A stretch of 64,000 bases of DNA from Modestobacter sp. L9-4 (GCF_019112525.1 NZ_CP077800.1:2728001-2792000), one strand, 5' to 3'; positions 16,456-25,846 are shown, counted from the first letter of the stretch. Notes: a model not told the origin generated them from the letters alone. Translations and numbers: made by a program.

Positions 16456-18162
16456 ATGACCAGCACGGCCGAGACACGGCTGCCCGACGCCCTGCAGCAG
16501 TTGCGTGACCGGGTCGCCGCTGCGCCGCTCGGCCTGGCCACCCAGAACCGGGACGAGGCCGCCCGCACCGCGCGCGCCGTGGTCGACCAGGTCGACGACT
16601 ACCTGCTGCCCCGGCTGCGCGACCTGGACGCCCCGCTGCTCACCGTCGTCGGCGGCTCCACCGGTGCCGGCAAGTCCACGTTGGTCAACAGCGTCCTGCA
16701 GGCCCGGGTCACCACCCCCGGCGTGCTGCGGCCCACCACCCGGGCTCCGGTGCTGGTCTGCGCCCCGGCCGACCGCGCCGCCTTCGCCGGTGACCGGGTG
16801 CTGCCCGGCCTGGCCCGCACCACCGGCGGCGAGGCTGGCCCCGGCGGGCTGCAGCTGGTCGTGCACGACGGGCTGCCCGCGGGTCTGGCGCTCATCGACG
16901 CCCCCGACGTCGACTCCGTCGTGGAGGCCAACCGCGACCTGGCCGGCCAGCTGCTGGCCGCCGCCGACCTGTGGGTGTTCGTGACCACCGCGGCCCGCTA
17001 CGCCGACGCCGTCCCGTGGGACCTGCTGCGCACGGCGCAGGAGCGCGGCACCGCGCTGGCCGTGGTGCTGGACCGGGTGCCGCCCGAGGCCGTGCGCGAG
17101 GTGGCCGACGACCTCGCCACCATGCTGACCAAGGCGCGGCTGTCCAGCGCCCGGCTGTTCGTGATCGAGGAGCGCCCGCTGGTCGACGGCTTCCTCCCCG
17201 ACGACCAGGTGGCGCCGCTGCGCGCCTGGCTGCACGGGCTGGCTGCCGACGCCGAGCAGCGCGCCGCCGTCGTCCGGCAGACCCTCGCGGGTGCGCTGGA
17301 GAGCCTGGGCGACCGCGTCGACGTCGTCGTCGCCGGGGTGCGCGAGCAGGAGACCGCGGCGGAGGCGCTGTGGGCCGCGGCCGACGCCTCCTACGCCCGG
17401 GCGCGCGCCTCCATCGACGAGGCGGTCGGCAACGGCAGCCTGCTGCGCGGTGAGGTGCTGTCCCGCTGGCAGGAGTTCGTGGGCACCGGCGAGTGGATGC
17501 GCAGCCTGCAGGGCCAGGTGGGCCGGCTCCGCGACCGGCTGACCGCGGCGCTCACCGGCCGCCCGGCGCCGGCCGCGGACCTGGCCGGGGCGCTGGAGTC
17601 CGGTGTGGAGACGCTGCTGCGCGCCGAGGCAGACCGGGCCGCGGAGAAGACGGTCACCAGCTGGCGCTCGCTGCCCGGCGGCATCGACCTGCTCGACGGC
17701 CGGGAGACCGAGCTGGACGGCGTCTCGCCGTCCTTCGCCGGCGCCTCGGCCGACGAGGTGCGGGGCTGGCAGGGGTACGTGCTCGAGCTGGTGCGCGAGG
17801 AGGGCGCCGGCAAGCGGTCGCAGGCCCGGTTGCTGTCCTGGGGCGTGAACGGCGCCGGCGCGGTGGTCATGGTCGCCGTCTTCGCCTCCACCGCCGGGCT
17901 GTCCGGCATCGAGCTGGCCGTGGCCGGTGGCACGACCGCGGTCGGCCAGCGGGTGCTGGAGGCGGTGTTCGGCGATGCCGCGGTGCGGCAGCTGGCCGCC
18001 CGCGCCCGCGCCGACCTGGACGAGCGTGCCGCCCGGCTGCTGGCGGCCGAGCAGTCGCGCTTCGACCAGCTGCTCGACGACGCCGCGCCCGAGCCCGGCA
18101 CCGACGACGAGCTGCGCGCCGCCGTGGCCGCGCTCGCCGCCGCCCGCAAGGCCTCCGCGTGA
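16456..18162 (+). CDS. Dynamin-like GTPase, first of a pair
   Basis: 568 residues from the ATG at 16456; a CACGAT element ends 6 bp before it. The G1 loop is VVGGSTGAGKSTLVNS (about residues 64-79) and G3 is IDAPDVDSV (about 147-155); a clear NKxD (G4) is not visible, the equivalent position reading VVLDRVP. The middle and C-terminal parts are long helices with a hydrophobic hairpin (about 463-495: VVMVAVFASTAGLSGIELAV), as in bacterial dynamin-like proteins that remodel membranes. Overlaps the second GTPase by 4 bp, indicating paired products. Confidence 0.85.
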   Translation: MTSTAETRLPDALQQLRDRVAAAPLGLATQNRDEAARTARAVVDQVDDYLLPRLRDLDAPLLTVVGGSTGAGKSTLVNSVLQARVTTPGVLRPTTRAPVLVCAPADRAAFAGDRVLPGLARTTGGEAGPGGLQLVVHDGLPAGLALIDAPDVDSVVEANRDLAGQLLAAADLWVFVTTAARYADAVPWDLLRTAQERGTALAVVLDRVPPEAVREVADDLATMLTKARLSSARLFVIEERPLVDGFLPDDQVAPLRAWLHGLAADAEQRAAVVRQTLAGALESLGDRVDVVVAGVREQETAAEALWAAADASYARARASIDEAVGNGSLLRGEVLSRWQEFVGTGEWMRSLQGQVGRLRDRLTAALTGRPAPAADLAGALESGVETLLRAEADRAAEKTVTSWRSLPGGIDLLDGRETELDGVSPSFAGASADEVRGWQGYVLELVREEGAGKRSQARLLSWGVNGAGAVVMVAVFASTAGLSGIELAVAGGTTAVGQRVLEAVFGDAAVRQLAARARADLDERAARLLAAEQSRFDQLLDDAAPEPGTDDELRAAVAALAAARKASA

Positions 18163-19751
18163 GGCTCGGGAAGCGGGAGCAGCTGTCCCTGACCGACCGG
18201 CTGGCCGCGCTGCGCGAGGCCGTCGAGGTCGCCGACGGCCGGCTGGAGGTGCCCGAGGTCGGCCAGGCCCGGACGCTGCTGGCCAAGGCCGGGGCCCGCG
18301 AGGCGCTCGGCGACGCCACCGTCGTCGCGCTCGCCGGGGCCACCGGCAGCGGCAAGTCCACGCTGTTCAACGCGCTGAGCGGTAGCGAGGTGAGCACCCC
18401 CGGCGTCCGCCGCCCGACCACCGGCATCGCGCACGCCAGCGTGTGGGGCGAGCACGGGTCCGACCGGCTGCTGGACTGGCTGCAGGTGCCGCGCCGCAAC
18501 CGCGTCGAGTCCGGCGACCCGGCGCTCGACGGGCTGGTGCTGCTCGACCTGCCCGACCACGACAGCGTGCGGCTGGAGAACCGGCTGGAGGTCGACCGCC
18601 TCGTCGAGCTCGTCGACGTCCTGGTCTGGGTGCTCGACCCGCAGAAGTACGCCGACGCCGCCGTCCACTCCCGCTACCTGGCGCCGCTGGCCGGGCACTC
18701 CGGGGTGCTGGTCGTCGTCCTCAACCAGGTCGACCGGCTCGACGAGGCCGCGGCCCGCGCCTGCCTGGCCGACCTGCGCGGGCTGCTGGACCGCGAGGGG
18801 CTGGCGTCCACGACGCTGCTGGCCACCGCGGCCCGCACCGGCGCCGGGCTGCCCGAGCTCCGCGCCGAGCTGGCCCGCCGGGTCTCCGCGCGCCGGGCCG
18901 CCACCGACCGGCTCGCCGCCGACGCCCGGGCCGCCGCCGGTGCGCTCGCCGCGCACTGCGCGCCCGACGCCGGGGCCGACCGCAGCCGCGACGCCGACGA
19001 GCGCGACGGGCTGACCGCGGCGCTGGCCGACGCCGCCGGCGTGCCCGCGGTGGTCGGTGCTGTCGAGCGCTCGGCCCGCCGCCGGGGGACGGCGCACACC
19101 GGCTGGCCGGTGCTCCGCTGGACGTCGAAGCTGCGGGCCGACCCGCTGCGTCGGCTGCACCTGGGCAACGAGGACTCGCGCACGTCGCTGCCCCCGGCCG
19201 GCGCGGTGCAGCAGGCCGCGCTGGGTGCTGCCCTCCGCCGGGCCCGGGACGCCGCCGGGCAGGGGCTGCCGCAGGCGTGGCGCGACGAGCTGCGGCGCAC
19301 CGCGGAGGTGTCGGAGGGCCGGCTGGCCGACGACCTCGACCGCGCCGTGGCCGGCACCGACCTCGGCCCGGACCGGACGCCGCTGTGGCAGCGCGCGGTC
19401 GGCGGGCTGCAGTGGGTGCTGATGGTCGTCGCGCTGGCCGGGGCGCTGTGGCTGCTCGGCCTGGTCGGGCTCGGGCTCTTGCAGCTGGACGACGTCGTGC
19501 CGCTGCCCCGGGTCGAGGGCATCCCGCTGCCCACGCTGCTGCTGGTCGGCGGCCTGCTGGCCGGGTTGCTGCTGGCGCTGGTGGCCCGGCCGCTGGTCGC
19601 GATGGGCGCGCGTCGCCGGGCCCGGCAGGTCAGACGCCGGTTGCTCGAGCGGGTCGGCGAGGTGGCCGACGCGCAGGTGGTCGAGCCGCTCAGCGAGGCC
19701 CGCGCCGACCACGGCCGGTTCTGCGCGGCGGTGACCCGGGCCGGCAGCTGA
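18159..19751 (+). CDS. Dynamin-like GTPase, second of a pair
   Basis: 530 residues, GTG start overlapping the upstream stop. A complete GTPase core is visible: G1 ALAGATGSGKSTLFNA (about 57-72), a threonine-rich switch PGVRRPTTG (about 82-90), G3 LLDLPDHDSV (about 128), and G4 VLNQVDRLDE (about 186). Two strong membrane segments (about 420-442 and 450-475: VLMVVALAGALWLLGLVG and LLLVGGLLAGLLLALVA) precede a basic C-terminal helix. Such tandem bacterial dynamins usually act as heteromers at the membrane; partner role here is inferred from gene coupling. Confidence 0.87.
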   Translation: MRLGKREQLSLTDRLAALREAVEVADGRLEVPEVGQARTLLAKAGAREALGDATVVALAGATGSGKSTLFNALSGSEVSTPGVRRPTTGIAHASVWGEHGSDRLLDWLQVPRRNRVESGDPALDGLVLLDLPDHDSVRLENRLEVDRLVELVDVLVWVLDPQKYADAAVHSRYLAPLAGHSGVLVVVLNQVDRLDEAAARACLADLRGLLDREGLASTTLLATAARTGAGLPELRAELARRVSARRAATDRLAADARAAAGALAAHCAPDAGADRSRDADERDGLTAALADAAGVPAVVGAVERSARRRGTAHTGWPVLRWTSKLRADPLRRLHLGNEDSRTSLPPAGAVQQAALGAALRRARDAAGQGLPQAWRDELRRTAEVSEGRLADDLDRAVAGTDLGPDRTPLWQRAVGGLQWVLMVVALAGALWLLGLVGLGLLQLDDVVPLPRVEGIPLPTLLLVGGLLAGLLLALVARPLVAMGARRRARQVRRRLLERVGEVADAQVVEPLSEARADHGRFCAAVTRAGS

Positions 19752-19793
19752 CGGCTGAGGCCCGACCCGTCGGCCGGACCGGGGTGGTGGGGA

Positions 19794-19834
19794 CGCTCGT
19801 GCTCTGCTGCCGTGACGTCAGCAGAGCACGAGCG
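19794..19834. terminator. Hairpin terminator after the GTPase operon
   Basis: CGCTCGTGCTCTGCTG (19794-19809) and CAGCAGAGCACGAGCG (19819-19834) form a 16-bp perfect stem with a 9-nt loop. Confidence 0.85.
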
Positions 19835-19900
19835 CGCCGAGCAGCACCTGGTCGCGGCCCCGGAGCGTGCCGGCCGCGTCCCGTCGAGGGGTCGCGGGAT

Positions 19901-19936
19901 CTCGTGCTCTGCTCACCACGGTGAGCAGAGCGCGAG
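19901..19936. terminator. Hairpin terminator facing the MFS gene
   Basis: CTCGTGCTCTGCTCAC (19901-19916) pairs with GTGAGCAGAGCGCGAG (19921-19936), one mismatch, 4-nt loop. Its stem is nearly the same sequence as the hairpin about 100 bp to the left. Confidence 0.8.
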
Positions 19937-19963
19937 GTCGGGCAGGGTGACCTGCCCGACCGG

Positions 19964-21226
19964 TCAGTGCGCCGACTGCGAGGCCCGCTCGGCGCGGGCG
20001 GGCTGCGGCGCCGGAGCGGCGTCGGCCACGGGGTGGCGGGCGTGCAACACCAGCCCGGCCACGGCCAGCAGCGCCAGCACGATGACCCCGGCGCCGTAGA
20101 CCTGCGCGGTCCGCTCCAGCCCGATGTGCCCGGCGGCGATGCCCGCGGCGATCGCCGGCAGGCTGAACCCCAGGTAGCTGGCGGTGAAGACCGCGGCCAG
20201 CAGCCCGGCCCGGGCACCCGGCGCGACCCCGCGGGTGACGGTGGACATCGCGCCGAGGAAGGCGCTGCCGAAGCCGAGACCGGACACCACGGCGGCGACG
20301 AAGAACAGCGCCAGCGAGCCGGTCGCCAGGGCGGTGATCGTGCCGGCGACCCCACCGGCGAACACCAGCGCGCCGACGACCATCGCCCGGGCCGGGGCCA
20401 CGCCGCGCATGCCGAGCGAGCCGACCAGACCGGTGCCGTTGAGGGCCAGCACGACCAGGCTGCCGACCAGGTGGTCCTGCACGCCGTAGACGCCGGAGAC
20501 CAGCGACGGCCCGAGCGAGGCGTACAGCCCACCGAGCGCCCACGTGGCGATGAGGCAGGGCAGCACGACGACGAACGCCCGGCGCTGGGCCGGCGGCACG
20601 TGCACGCTGGGCCGCAGCGAGGCCAGCGCCCCCGGCGTCCGGGGGGAGGTCTCGGGCAGGAACACCAGCACGCCGACCGCGGCGACCAGGCACAGCACGG
20701 TGAGGGCGCCGAACACCCAGTCCGTCGGCGCGGGCAGCCACTCGACGGCCATGCCGGCGCCGACCGCGCCCAGCGACAGCCCGAAGCCCGGGGCGGCGGA
20801 GTTCACCAGCGGGCCCAGCGGCTTCTCCGCCCGCTGCAGGTCCAGCAGTGCGGCCCCGAACGCGCCGGTCATCGCGCCGGTCGCCAGCCCCTGCACGACC
20901 CGGGCGGCCAGCAGCCAGCCCACGCCGTCGGCGGCGAGGAACAGCACCATCGACACCGCCTCCAGCACCAGCGCCCCGGCGAGCACCGGCCGGCGGCCGA
21001 CGTGGTCGGAGAGACCGCCCACCACCAGCAGGGACACCAGCAGGGCCAGCGCGTAGACGGCGAAGACGACGGTGATCACGCCCGAGCCGAAGCCGAACTG
21101 CTCGGCGTAGACCCGGTAGAGCGGCGAGGGCACCCCGGACGCGGCGAGCACGAGGACCAGCAGGACGGTGACCGTCCAGAAGGCAGCAGGACGGCCGAGC
21201 TGTCGACGGGGCACGACCCGGTGCAA
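19964..21226 (-). CDS. MFS transporter
   Basis: 420 residues with about twelve membrane segments. The MFS motif A between TM2 and TM3 is VGGLSDHVGRRPVLAG, and SPLYRVYAEQFGFGSGV follows TM1. Probable proton-driven efflux or uptake permease; substrate unknown. The gene lies 63 bp downstream of cobJ on the same strand and may be read through from the corrin operon, but no cobalamin or cobalt role can be claimed. Ends with a Pro/Ala-rich cytoplasmic tail. Confidence 0.88.
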   Translation of the reverse strand: MHRVVPRRQLGRPAAFWTVTVLLVLVLAASGVPSPLYRVYAEQFGFGSGVITVVFAVYALALLVSLLVVGGLSDHVGRRPVLAGALVLEAVSMVLFLAADGVGWLLAARVVQGLATGAMTGAFGAALLDLQRAEKPLGPLVNSAAPGFGLSLGAVGAGMAVEWLPAPTDWVFGALTVLCLVAAVGVLVFLPETSPRTPGALASLRPSVHVPPAQRRAFVVVLPCLIATWALGGLYASLGPSLVSGVYGVQDHLVGSLVVLALNGTGLVGSLGMRGVAPARAMVVGALVFAGGVAGTITALATGSLALFFVAAVVSGLGFGSAFLGAMSTVTRGVAPGARAGLLAAVFTASYLGFSLPAIAAGIAAGHIGLERTAQVYGAGVIVLALLAVAGLVLHARHPVADAAPAPQPARAERASQSAH

Positions 21227-21289
21227 GCCGCAACGGACCCCCGGTGTTCCCCGGGGAGGCCATGTCGGCGGACACGGCCCCCGGAGGCC

Positions 21290-22009
21290 TCAGCCGGGGT
21301 AGCGGCGGGAGGTGAAGACCCGGCCGGCGGCGGTGACCTGGGTCTGCGTGGAGCCGATGAGCACCAGGCAGCGCATGTCGACCGTCTCGGGGTCGAGCTC
21401 GCCGAGGGTGGTGACGGTGACCGTCTCCTCCGGGCCGCCGACGTCCCGGCCGACGACCACCACCGTCTCCGGCTTCCGCACCTCGAGCAGGGCCTGCAGC
21501 GCCTCGCCCAGCTGGTGCGGCCGGGCCTTGGACCGCGGGTTGTACAGCGCCAGGACCAGGTCCGCCGACGCGGCAGCCCGCAGCCGGTCCAGGACGACGT
21601 CCCAGGGCTTGAGGACGTCGGACAGCGAGATGACCGCGAAGTCGTGGCCGAGCGGCGCCCCGACCCGGGAGGCGACCGCCTGCGCCGCGGTCAGCCCGGG
21701 CAGCACCCGCACCTCGACGTCGGCGTACTCGGGCTGGGCGGCCACCTCGAGCACGGCCGCGGCCATCGCGAAGACGCCCGGGTCGCCGCTGGAGACCACC
21801 GCCACCCGCCGCCCGGACTGCGCCAGCTGCAGAGCGTGCGCGGCCCGTTCGGCCTCGACCCGGTTGTCGCTGGGGTACCGGGTCTGCCGCGGGTTGGCCG
21901 GCACCCGGTCCAGGTAGGGGCCGTAGCCGACCAGGTCGTCGGCGCCGGCCAGGGCCTCGGCGGCCTCGGGCGTGGTCCAGCTGCGCTGCCCGGGGCCCAG
22001 CCCCACCAC
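21290..22009 (-). CDS. cobJ: Precorrin-3B C17-methyltransferase (CobJ half of a frameshifted CobIJ)
   Basis: SAM-dependent ring-contracting methyltransferase. The half beginning VVGLGPGQRSWTTPEAAEAL is complete, with VVSSGDPGVFAMAAAVLE, VLPGLTAAQAVASRVGAPLG and SLSDVLKPWDVV. 239 residues if started at the GTG at 22009, which has a weak GAGG five bases upstream. In many actinobacteria it is fused behind CobI in one roughly 500-residue protein; here cobI and cobJ are in frames offset by one base, with the join at 22022-22030. Read through a -1 shift, the pair gives exactly 499 residues. Confidence 0.9.
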   Translation of the reverse strand: MVGLGPGQRSWTTPEAAEALAGADDLVGYGPYLDRVPANPRQTRYPSDNRVEAERAAHALQLAQSGRRVAVVSSGDPGVFAMAAAVLEVAAQPEYADVEVRVLPGLTAAQAVASRVGAPLGHDFAVISLSDVLKPWDVVLDRLRAAASADLVLALYNPRSKARPHQLGEALQALLEVRKPETVVVVGRDVGGPEETVTVTTLGELDPETVDMRCLVLIGSTQTQVTAAGRVFTSRRYPG

Positions 22010-22023
22010 GACGACCTCGCCGG

Positions 22024-22788
22024 GGTGGGCGTCTCGTCGTCCTCGGCGAGGCCGGGGTGGTTGCCCGGGCCGGTCAGCTCGCTGGGCAGCAGTGCCAGGG
22101 AGAAGTAGGGCACCGTGTCGGGGTCGACCTCGGCCAGCGGCAGGATGCGCTGCCGGTCAGTGGTCGCCCGCTCCACGTAGAAGGCACGCTCCAGCAGGCC
22201 GGCGGTGTCGAAGGCCTCCCGCACGTTGCGGAACGTGCGGCCCAGCTTCATCACCGCGGCCGAGTCGGTGGTCGCCAGCCACTCGGCGAGCTCGTCGGGC
22301 GGCAGGGTGCCGGGCAGCACGGTGAGCACCTCGTCGCGCTCCACCAGCGGGCGGCCCAGCACCGCGGCGGCGCCGCTGACGCTGGTCACGCCGGGCACCA
22401 CCTCGGTCGGGTACCGGTGGGCGAGCCGCTTGTGCATGTGCATGTAGGACCCGTAGAAGAACGGGTCGCCCTCGGCCAGCACGACGACGTCGCGGCCGGC
22501 GTCCAGGTGGGCGGCCAGCCTCGCCGCGGCGGCCTCGTAGAACTCGTCGATCGCGCCCTGGTAACCGCCGGGGTGGTCGGTGGTCTCGGTGGTGACCGGG
22601 TAGACCAGCAGCTCCTCGACCTGGCCCTCGCGCAGGTAGGGCGCAGCGAGCGCGCGGGCGACCGAGCGCCCGTGCTGGGCGGCGTGGAAGGCCACGACGT
22701 CGGCGGCACCGATCAGCCGCGCGGCCTTGACCGTCACCAGCTCCGGGTCCCCGGGCCCCAGCCCGACCCCGTACAGACGACCGGTCAC
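22024..22788 (-). CDS. cobI: Precorrin-2 C20-methyltransferase (CobI half of a frameshifted CobIJ)
   Basis: Methylates C20 of precorrin-2. From the GTG at 22788, overlapping the cobH stop, the protein begins [21 protein letters not shown] and keeps the family motifs [20 protein letters not shown] and [14 protein letters not shown]. Homology ends about residue 255 ([14 protein letters not shown]); after this the frame shows no CobI sequence but stays open to 21691, running over cobJ in the wrong frame. The absence of a stop near the end of CobI argues for a disrupted fusion rather than two natural genes. Confidence 0.9.
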
Positions 22789-23405
22789 TCGACGGTGCTC
22801 GCGATCGCGTTGACGGCGGCGGCGGTGATCGCACTGCCGCCGCGGCGGCCGCGGACGACGAGGAACTCCAGGTCGGCCTCGGCCAGGGCGTCCTTGGACT
22901 CCACCGCGCCGATGAAGCCCACCGGGATGCCGATGACCGCGGCCGGGCGGGGTGCGCCGTCGCGGACCATCTCCAGCAGGTGGAACAGCGCGGTGGGCGC
23001 GTTGCCGATCGCGACCACGGCGCCGTCGAGCCGGTCGCCCCACAGGTGCATCGCCGCGGCGGTGCGGGTGGTGCCCAGCTCGCGGGCCAGCTGCGGCGTG
23101 CGCGGGTCGTTGAGGGTGCAGACCACGTCGTTGTCCTTCGGCAGCCGCTTGCGGGTCACGCCGGAGGCCACCATCTGCACGTCGCAGAGCACCGGTGCGC
23201 CGGCGTCCAGCGCCTCCCGGGCACGCAGCACGACCTCGGGGGAGAAGTCGATGTCGGTGGTCAGGTCGACCTGCCCGGAGGCGTGGATCATCCGGACGGC
23301 GACGTCGGCGACGTCGGCGGGGAAGCGCGACAGGTCGGCCTCGGCCCGGATCGTGGCGAAGGAGCGGCGGTAGATCTCCGCGCCGTCGTGCTCGTACTCG
23401 TACAT
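22785..23405 (-). CDS. cobH: Precorrin-8X methylmutase
   Basis: Moves the methyl group from C11 to C12, giving hydrogenobyrinic acid. 206 residues. The catalytic His lies in [15 protein letters not shown] (about residue 41), with [26 protein letters not shown] and [13 protein letters not shown] as further family motifs. ATG at 23405 shares one base with the cobG stop, and its own stop overlaps the cobI start, so cobG-cobH-cobIJ is a tightly coupled operon. Confidence 0.96.
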   Translation of the reverse strand: MYEYEHDGAEIYRRSFATIRAEADLSRFPADVADVAVRMIHASGQVDLTTDIDFSPEVVLRAREALDAGAPVLCDVQMVASGVTRKRLPKDNDVVCTLNDPRTPQLARELGTTRTAAAMHLWGDRLDGAVVAIGNAPTALFHLLEMVRDGAPRPAAVIGIPVGFIGAVESKDALAEADLEFLVVRGRRGGSAITAAAVNAIASTVE

Positions 23406-24583
23406 CAGCCCTCTTCGATCCGGTAACCGCTGGTCGTGGCGACGACGTCGACCACGTCGCCCTGGGGCCGCCCGCACCGGCGCTCGCAGCCGACCCAGTG
23501 CTGACGGGCGCCGCCGGCGGGCAGCGTCCGGGTGGCGACGGCGGACACGGCGTCGGCGCGGACGTCGGCCAGCGACCTCGCGCACCCGCGGCCGGCGCAG
23601 GTGGTGACCCGCAGCCAGGGGCTGGCCTCGTCGAAGACCATGCCGGTGCGGAACAGGTCGACGGCGGTGTCGTCGACGGCGTCCTCGGCGAGGTCGGGGA
23701 CGACGACGCTGCGCCACGGCGTGAGCTGGACCCAGCCGGTGCGGTCGGCCATCAGCTCGGCCTGGGCCGCGGTGAGCCGGCCGAGGGGCAGGACGCCGAT
23801 GAGCGCCGTCCGCCCGTCTGTCTGGGCGACCGCGCCCACCGGGCCTACGACGGGTGCCGGGGGGACGTCGACCGCGGGCTCGCGGGGGCCGTCGAGGCGG
23901 GCGGCGACCCGGGCCGGCCCGTCGGTCAGCTCGGTCACCCGCCAGGCGGTCGAGCCCTGCGCGGCGCGCTCGGCGAGGAAGGCGCGGGCGGCGGCCAGGG
24001 CGAGCAGGACGGCGTCGTCCGGACCGGCGCGCAGGCCCGAGTCGGTGCCGCCGACCAGCAGGGCGACCCGGTCGGGGAACAGGGCGAGCAGGCCGACGTC
24101 CCCGCCGAGGCCGGCCACGTCGCCGCGGCCGTCGTCGAAGGTGGCCAGGAAACGGCCGGGCAGCTCGGCGAGGGAGGGGTCGGCGCGCAGGCCGGCGTCG
24201 AAGAGCAGCACCCAGCGGGCGGCGTCGGCGTGCCCGGCGCCGTCCCGGCCCGACAGCGTGCTGGCCAGGGAGTTGCGGGCGCGTTCGTGGGTGTCGCTGG
24301 GCAGCAGCCCGGCGTCGGCGAGCCGGGCACCCAGCAGCTCCTGGGTGCCGGCCTGCAGTCCGCGCAGCTGGAGGTTGCCGCGGCTGGTCAGCTCCAGGTG
24401 CCCGTCGCCGAGGTCACGGGCCGCGGCGGCCAGGACGCGCAGCTGCTCGGCGGTCAGCACCCCGCCGGGGACACGGACCCGGGCCAGCTCGCCGTCGGCG
24501 GCCGAGTGGGTCTGCAGCGCGCCGGGGCAGGCATCGACGCGGTCGCGCACGGGGGCGACGGCGGAGGGGGCGGGGGAGGACAT
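23405..24583 (-). CDS. cobG: Precorrin-3B synthase
   Basis: Oxygen-dependent monooxygenase of the aerobic corrin pathway, with a 4Fe-4S centre and a mononuclear non-haem iron. 392 residues, organised as a nitrite/sulfite reductase-like repeat. The iron-sulfur cysteines are visible in [15 protein letters not shown] and [13 protein letters not shown] near the C-terminus; the N-terminal half has [20 protein letters not shown] and [14 protein letters not shown]. Head of the cobGHIJ operon. Its presence indicates aerobic ring contraction. Confidence 0.94.
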   Translation of the reverse strand: MSSPAPSAVAPVRDRVDACPGALQTHSAADGELARVRVPGGVLTAEQLRVLAAAARDLGDGHLELTSRGNLQLRGLQAGTQELLGARLADAGLLPSDTHERARNSLASTLSGRDGAGHADAARWVLLFDAGLRADPSLAELPGRFLATFDDGRGDVAGLGGDVGLLALFPDRVALLVGGTDSGLRAGPDDAVLLALAAARAFLAERAAQGSTAWRVTELTDGPARVAARLDGPREPAVDVPPAPVVGPVGAVAQTDGRTALIGVLPLGRLTAAQAELMADRTGWVQLTPWRSVVVPDLAEDAVDDTAVDLFRTGMVFDEASPWLRVTTCAGRGCARSLADVRADAVSAVATRTLPAGGARQHWVGCERRCGRPQGDVVDVVATTSGYRIEEG

Positions 24584-24634
24584 GGCGCCAGCGAGGTTAC
24601 GTCCATCCCGCCACCCGGCCGTCGGCCCCGTGGC

Positions 24635-25315
24635 TCAGCGCAGCGTGGGCTGGTCGTAGGACATCCACACCTCACGCCGGGCGGAGCGGGTGCGCACCTT
24701 GGCCATCGCGGCGACCCGGGCCTGCTGGACCTCGGTGGCGCGGTGCTCGATCACGGCCAGCTCGGCCTCCCGCATCGCGCGCTCGGCAGCGGCCTCCTCG
24801 GGCGTCTCCGGCTGCTGGGGGCCCTCGTCGATGACGTCGGCACCCTGCTCACCGCGGTAGGGGCTGTCGTCGGGGAGGTTGCCGCTGACCCGGCCGTAGG
24901 CGCCCAGGGTGAGCAGCACCAGGCCGGCGCAGATGGAGAAGATGACGTTGGCGACGGAGAAGGCCAGGAAGTTCCAGTCGGTCTCCAGCAGCGCCAGGTT
25001 CACCAGCGCCGAGCCGATGAAGAGCACGCCGATCACCAGCATCGTCGTCGACGCGATGCGGGAGCCGCGGAGCGCGGCGACGACCAGCACGGCGGCGGTC
25101 ACCAGGGAGATGGTCGACAGCAGGCCGTTGGAGGACAGCCCCGCCACACGTGAGCCGTCGGTGGAGAAGTACGCCAGGCCGTTGGCCAGGCCCAGGACGC
25201 CGAACGCGGCGATCACCGCGGCGACGACCAGGGCACCGACCCGGTGGACGACGGAGACACGGGTCTTCTCCTCGGCGCTGGAGGAGAGGTGGGGCAGGTG
25301 CAGGGTGGGGGTCAT
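24635..25315 (-). CDS. DUF4383-type four-helix membrane protein
   Basis: 226 residues from ATG at 25315, with GGAG 6 nt upstream. Four membrane helices lie at about 25-48, 65-85, 95-115 and 122-142, with RVGALVVAAVIAAFGVLGLA in the first. A long acidic, alanine-rich cytoplasmic tail (about 150-226) follows. This order matches DUF4383 proteins, common in actinobacteria and of unknown function. It precedes cobG by 51 bp on the same strand. Confidence 0.85.
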   Translation of the reverse strand: MTPTLHLPHLSSSAEEKTRVSVVHRVGALVVAAVIAAFGVLGLANGLAYFSTDGSRVAGLSSNGLLSTISLVTAAVLVVAALRGSRIASTTMLVIGVLFIGSALVNLALLETDWNFLAFSVANVIFSICAGLVLLTLGAYGRVSGNLPDDSPYRGEQGADVIDEGPQQPETPEEAAAERAMREAELAVIEHRATEVQQARVAAMAKVRTRSARREVWMSYDQPTLR

Positions 25316-25499
25316 CACGTACTCCGGGGGAGGAGCGGGCGCCGAGCCGGTCGGCGTCGGCGGGCGGGCCCTACCCACTTCCGTGGCGCACAACTCAGCG
25401 ACTCGCCAGAGAAATGTCGTTGCGTGCCGGGACGATCGCGCAGCGTCGCCGGGAACGTCAGCGGCCCCGACGCTGTTGGCGGCCGGTGGAAGGAGCGTC

Positions 25500-25841
25500 A
25501 TGACCAACCCCACGCCCCAGCACCACCCCGTCGACCTGCACTCCGAGTACCTGCGCGCCGACCTCTTCCTCGCCGTCGACCAGCCCGTCGAGGCCGCCAG
25601 GGTCCTCGTCCCGCTGGTCGAGGCCGAGCCCGCCAACGAGGCCGCCCTCGAGCTGCTGGCCCGCAGCTACTTCCGGTCCGCGCAGCTCACCCGCGCCGAG
25701 GAGACCCTCACCCGGCTGGTCGAGCTCGCCCCGGCCAACGGCTGGGCCCGTCGCGCGCTGGCCCGCACGCTCGAGCGGCAGAGTCGGTCACTGGAGGCCG
25801 TTCCGCACCACCGCGTGGCCGACGCCCTCGGCGTCGCCTGA
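25500..25841 (+). CDS. Short tetratricopeptide repeat protein
   Basis: 113 residues, with GGAAGGAG just before the ATG. The helical repeat pattern AARVLVPLVEAEPANEAALE and AEETLTRLVELAPANGWARR gives about two TPR units, the usual make-up of a small protein-interaction adaptor in this phylum. No partner is suggested by the neighbours. Followed by a strong hairpin. Confidence 0.85.
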   Translation: MTNPTPQHHPVDLHSEYLRADLFLAVDQPVEAARVLVPLVEAEPANEAALELLARSYFRSAQLTRAEETLTRLVELAPANGWARRALARTLERQSRSLEAVPHHRVADALGVA

Positions 25842-25846
25842 CGCAG

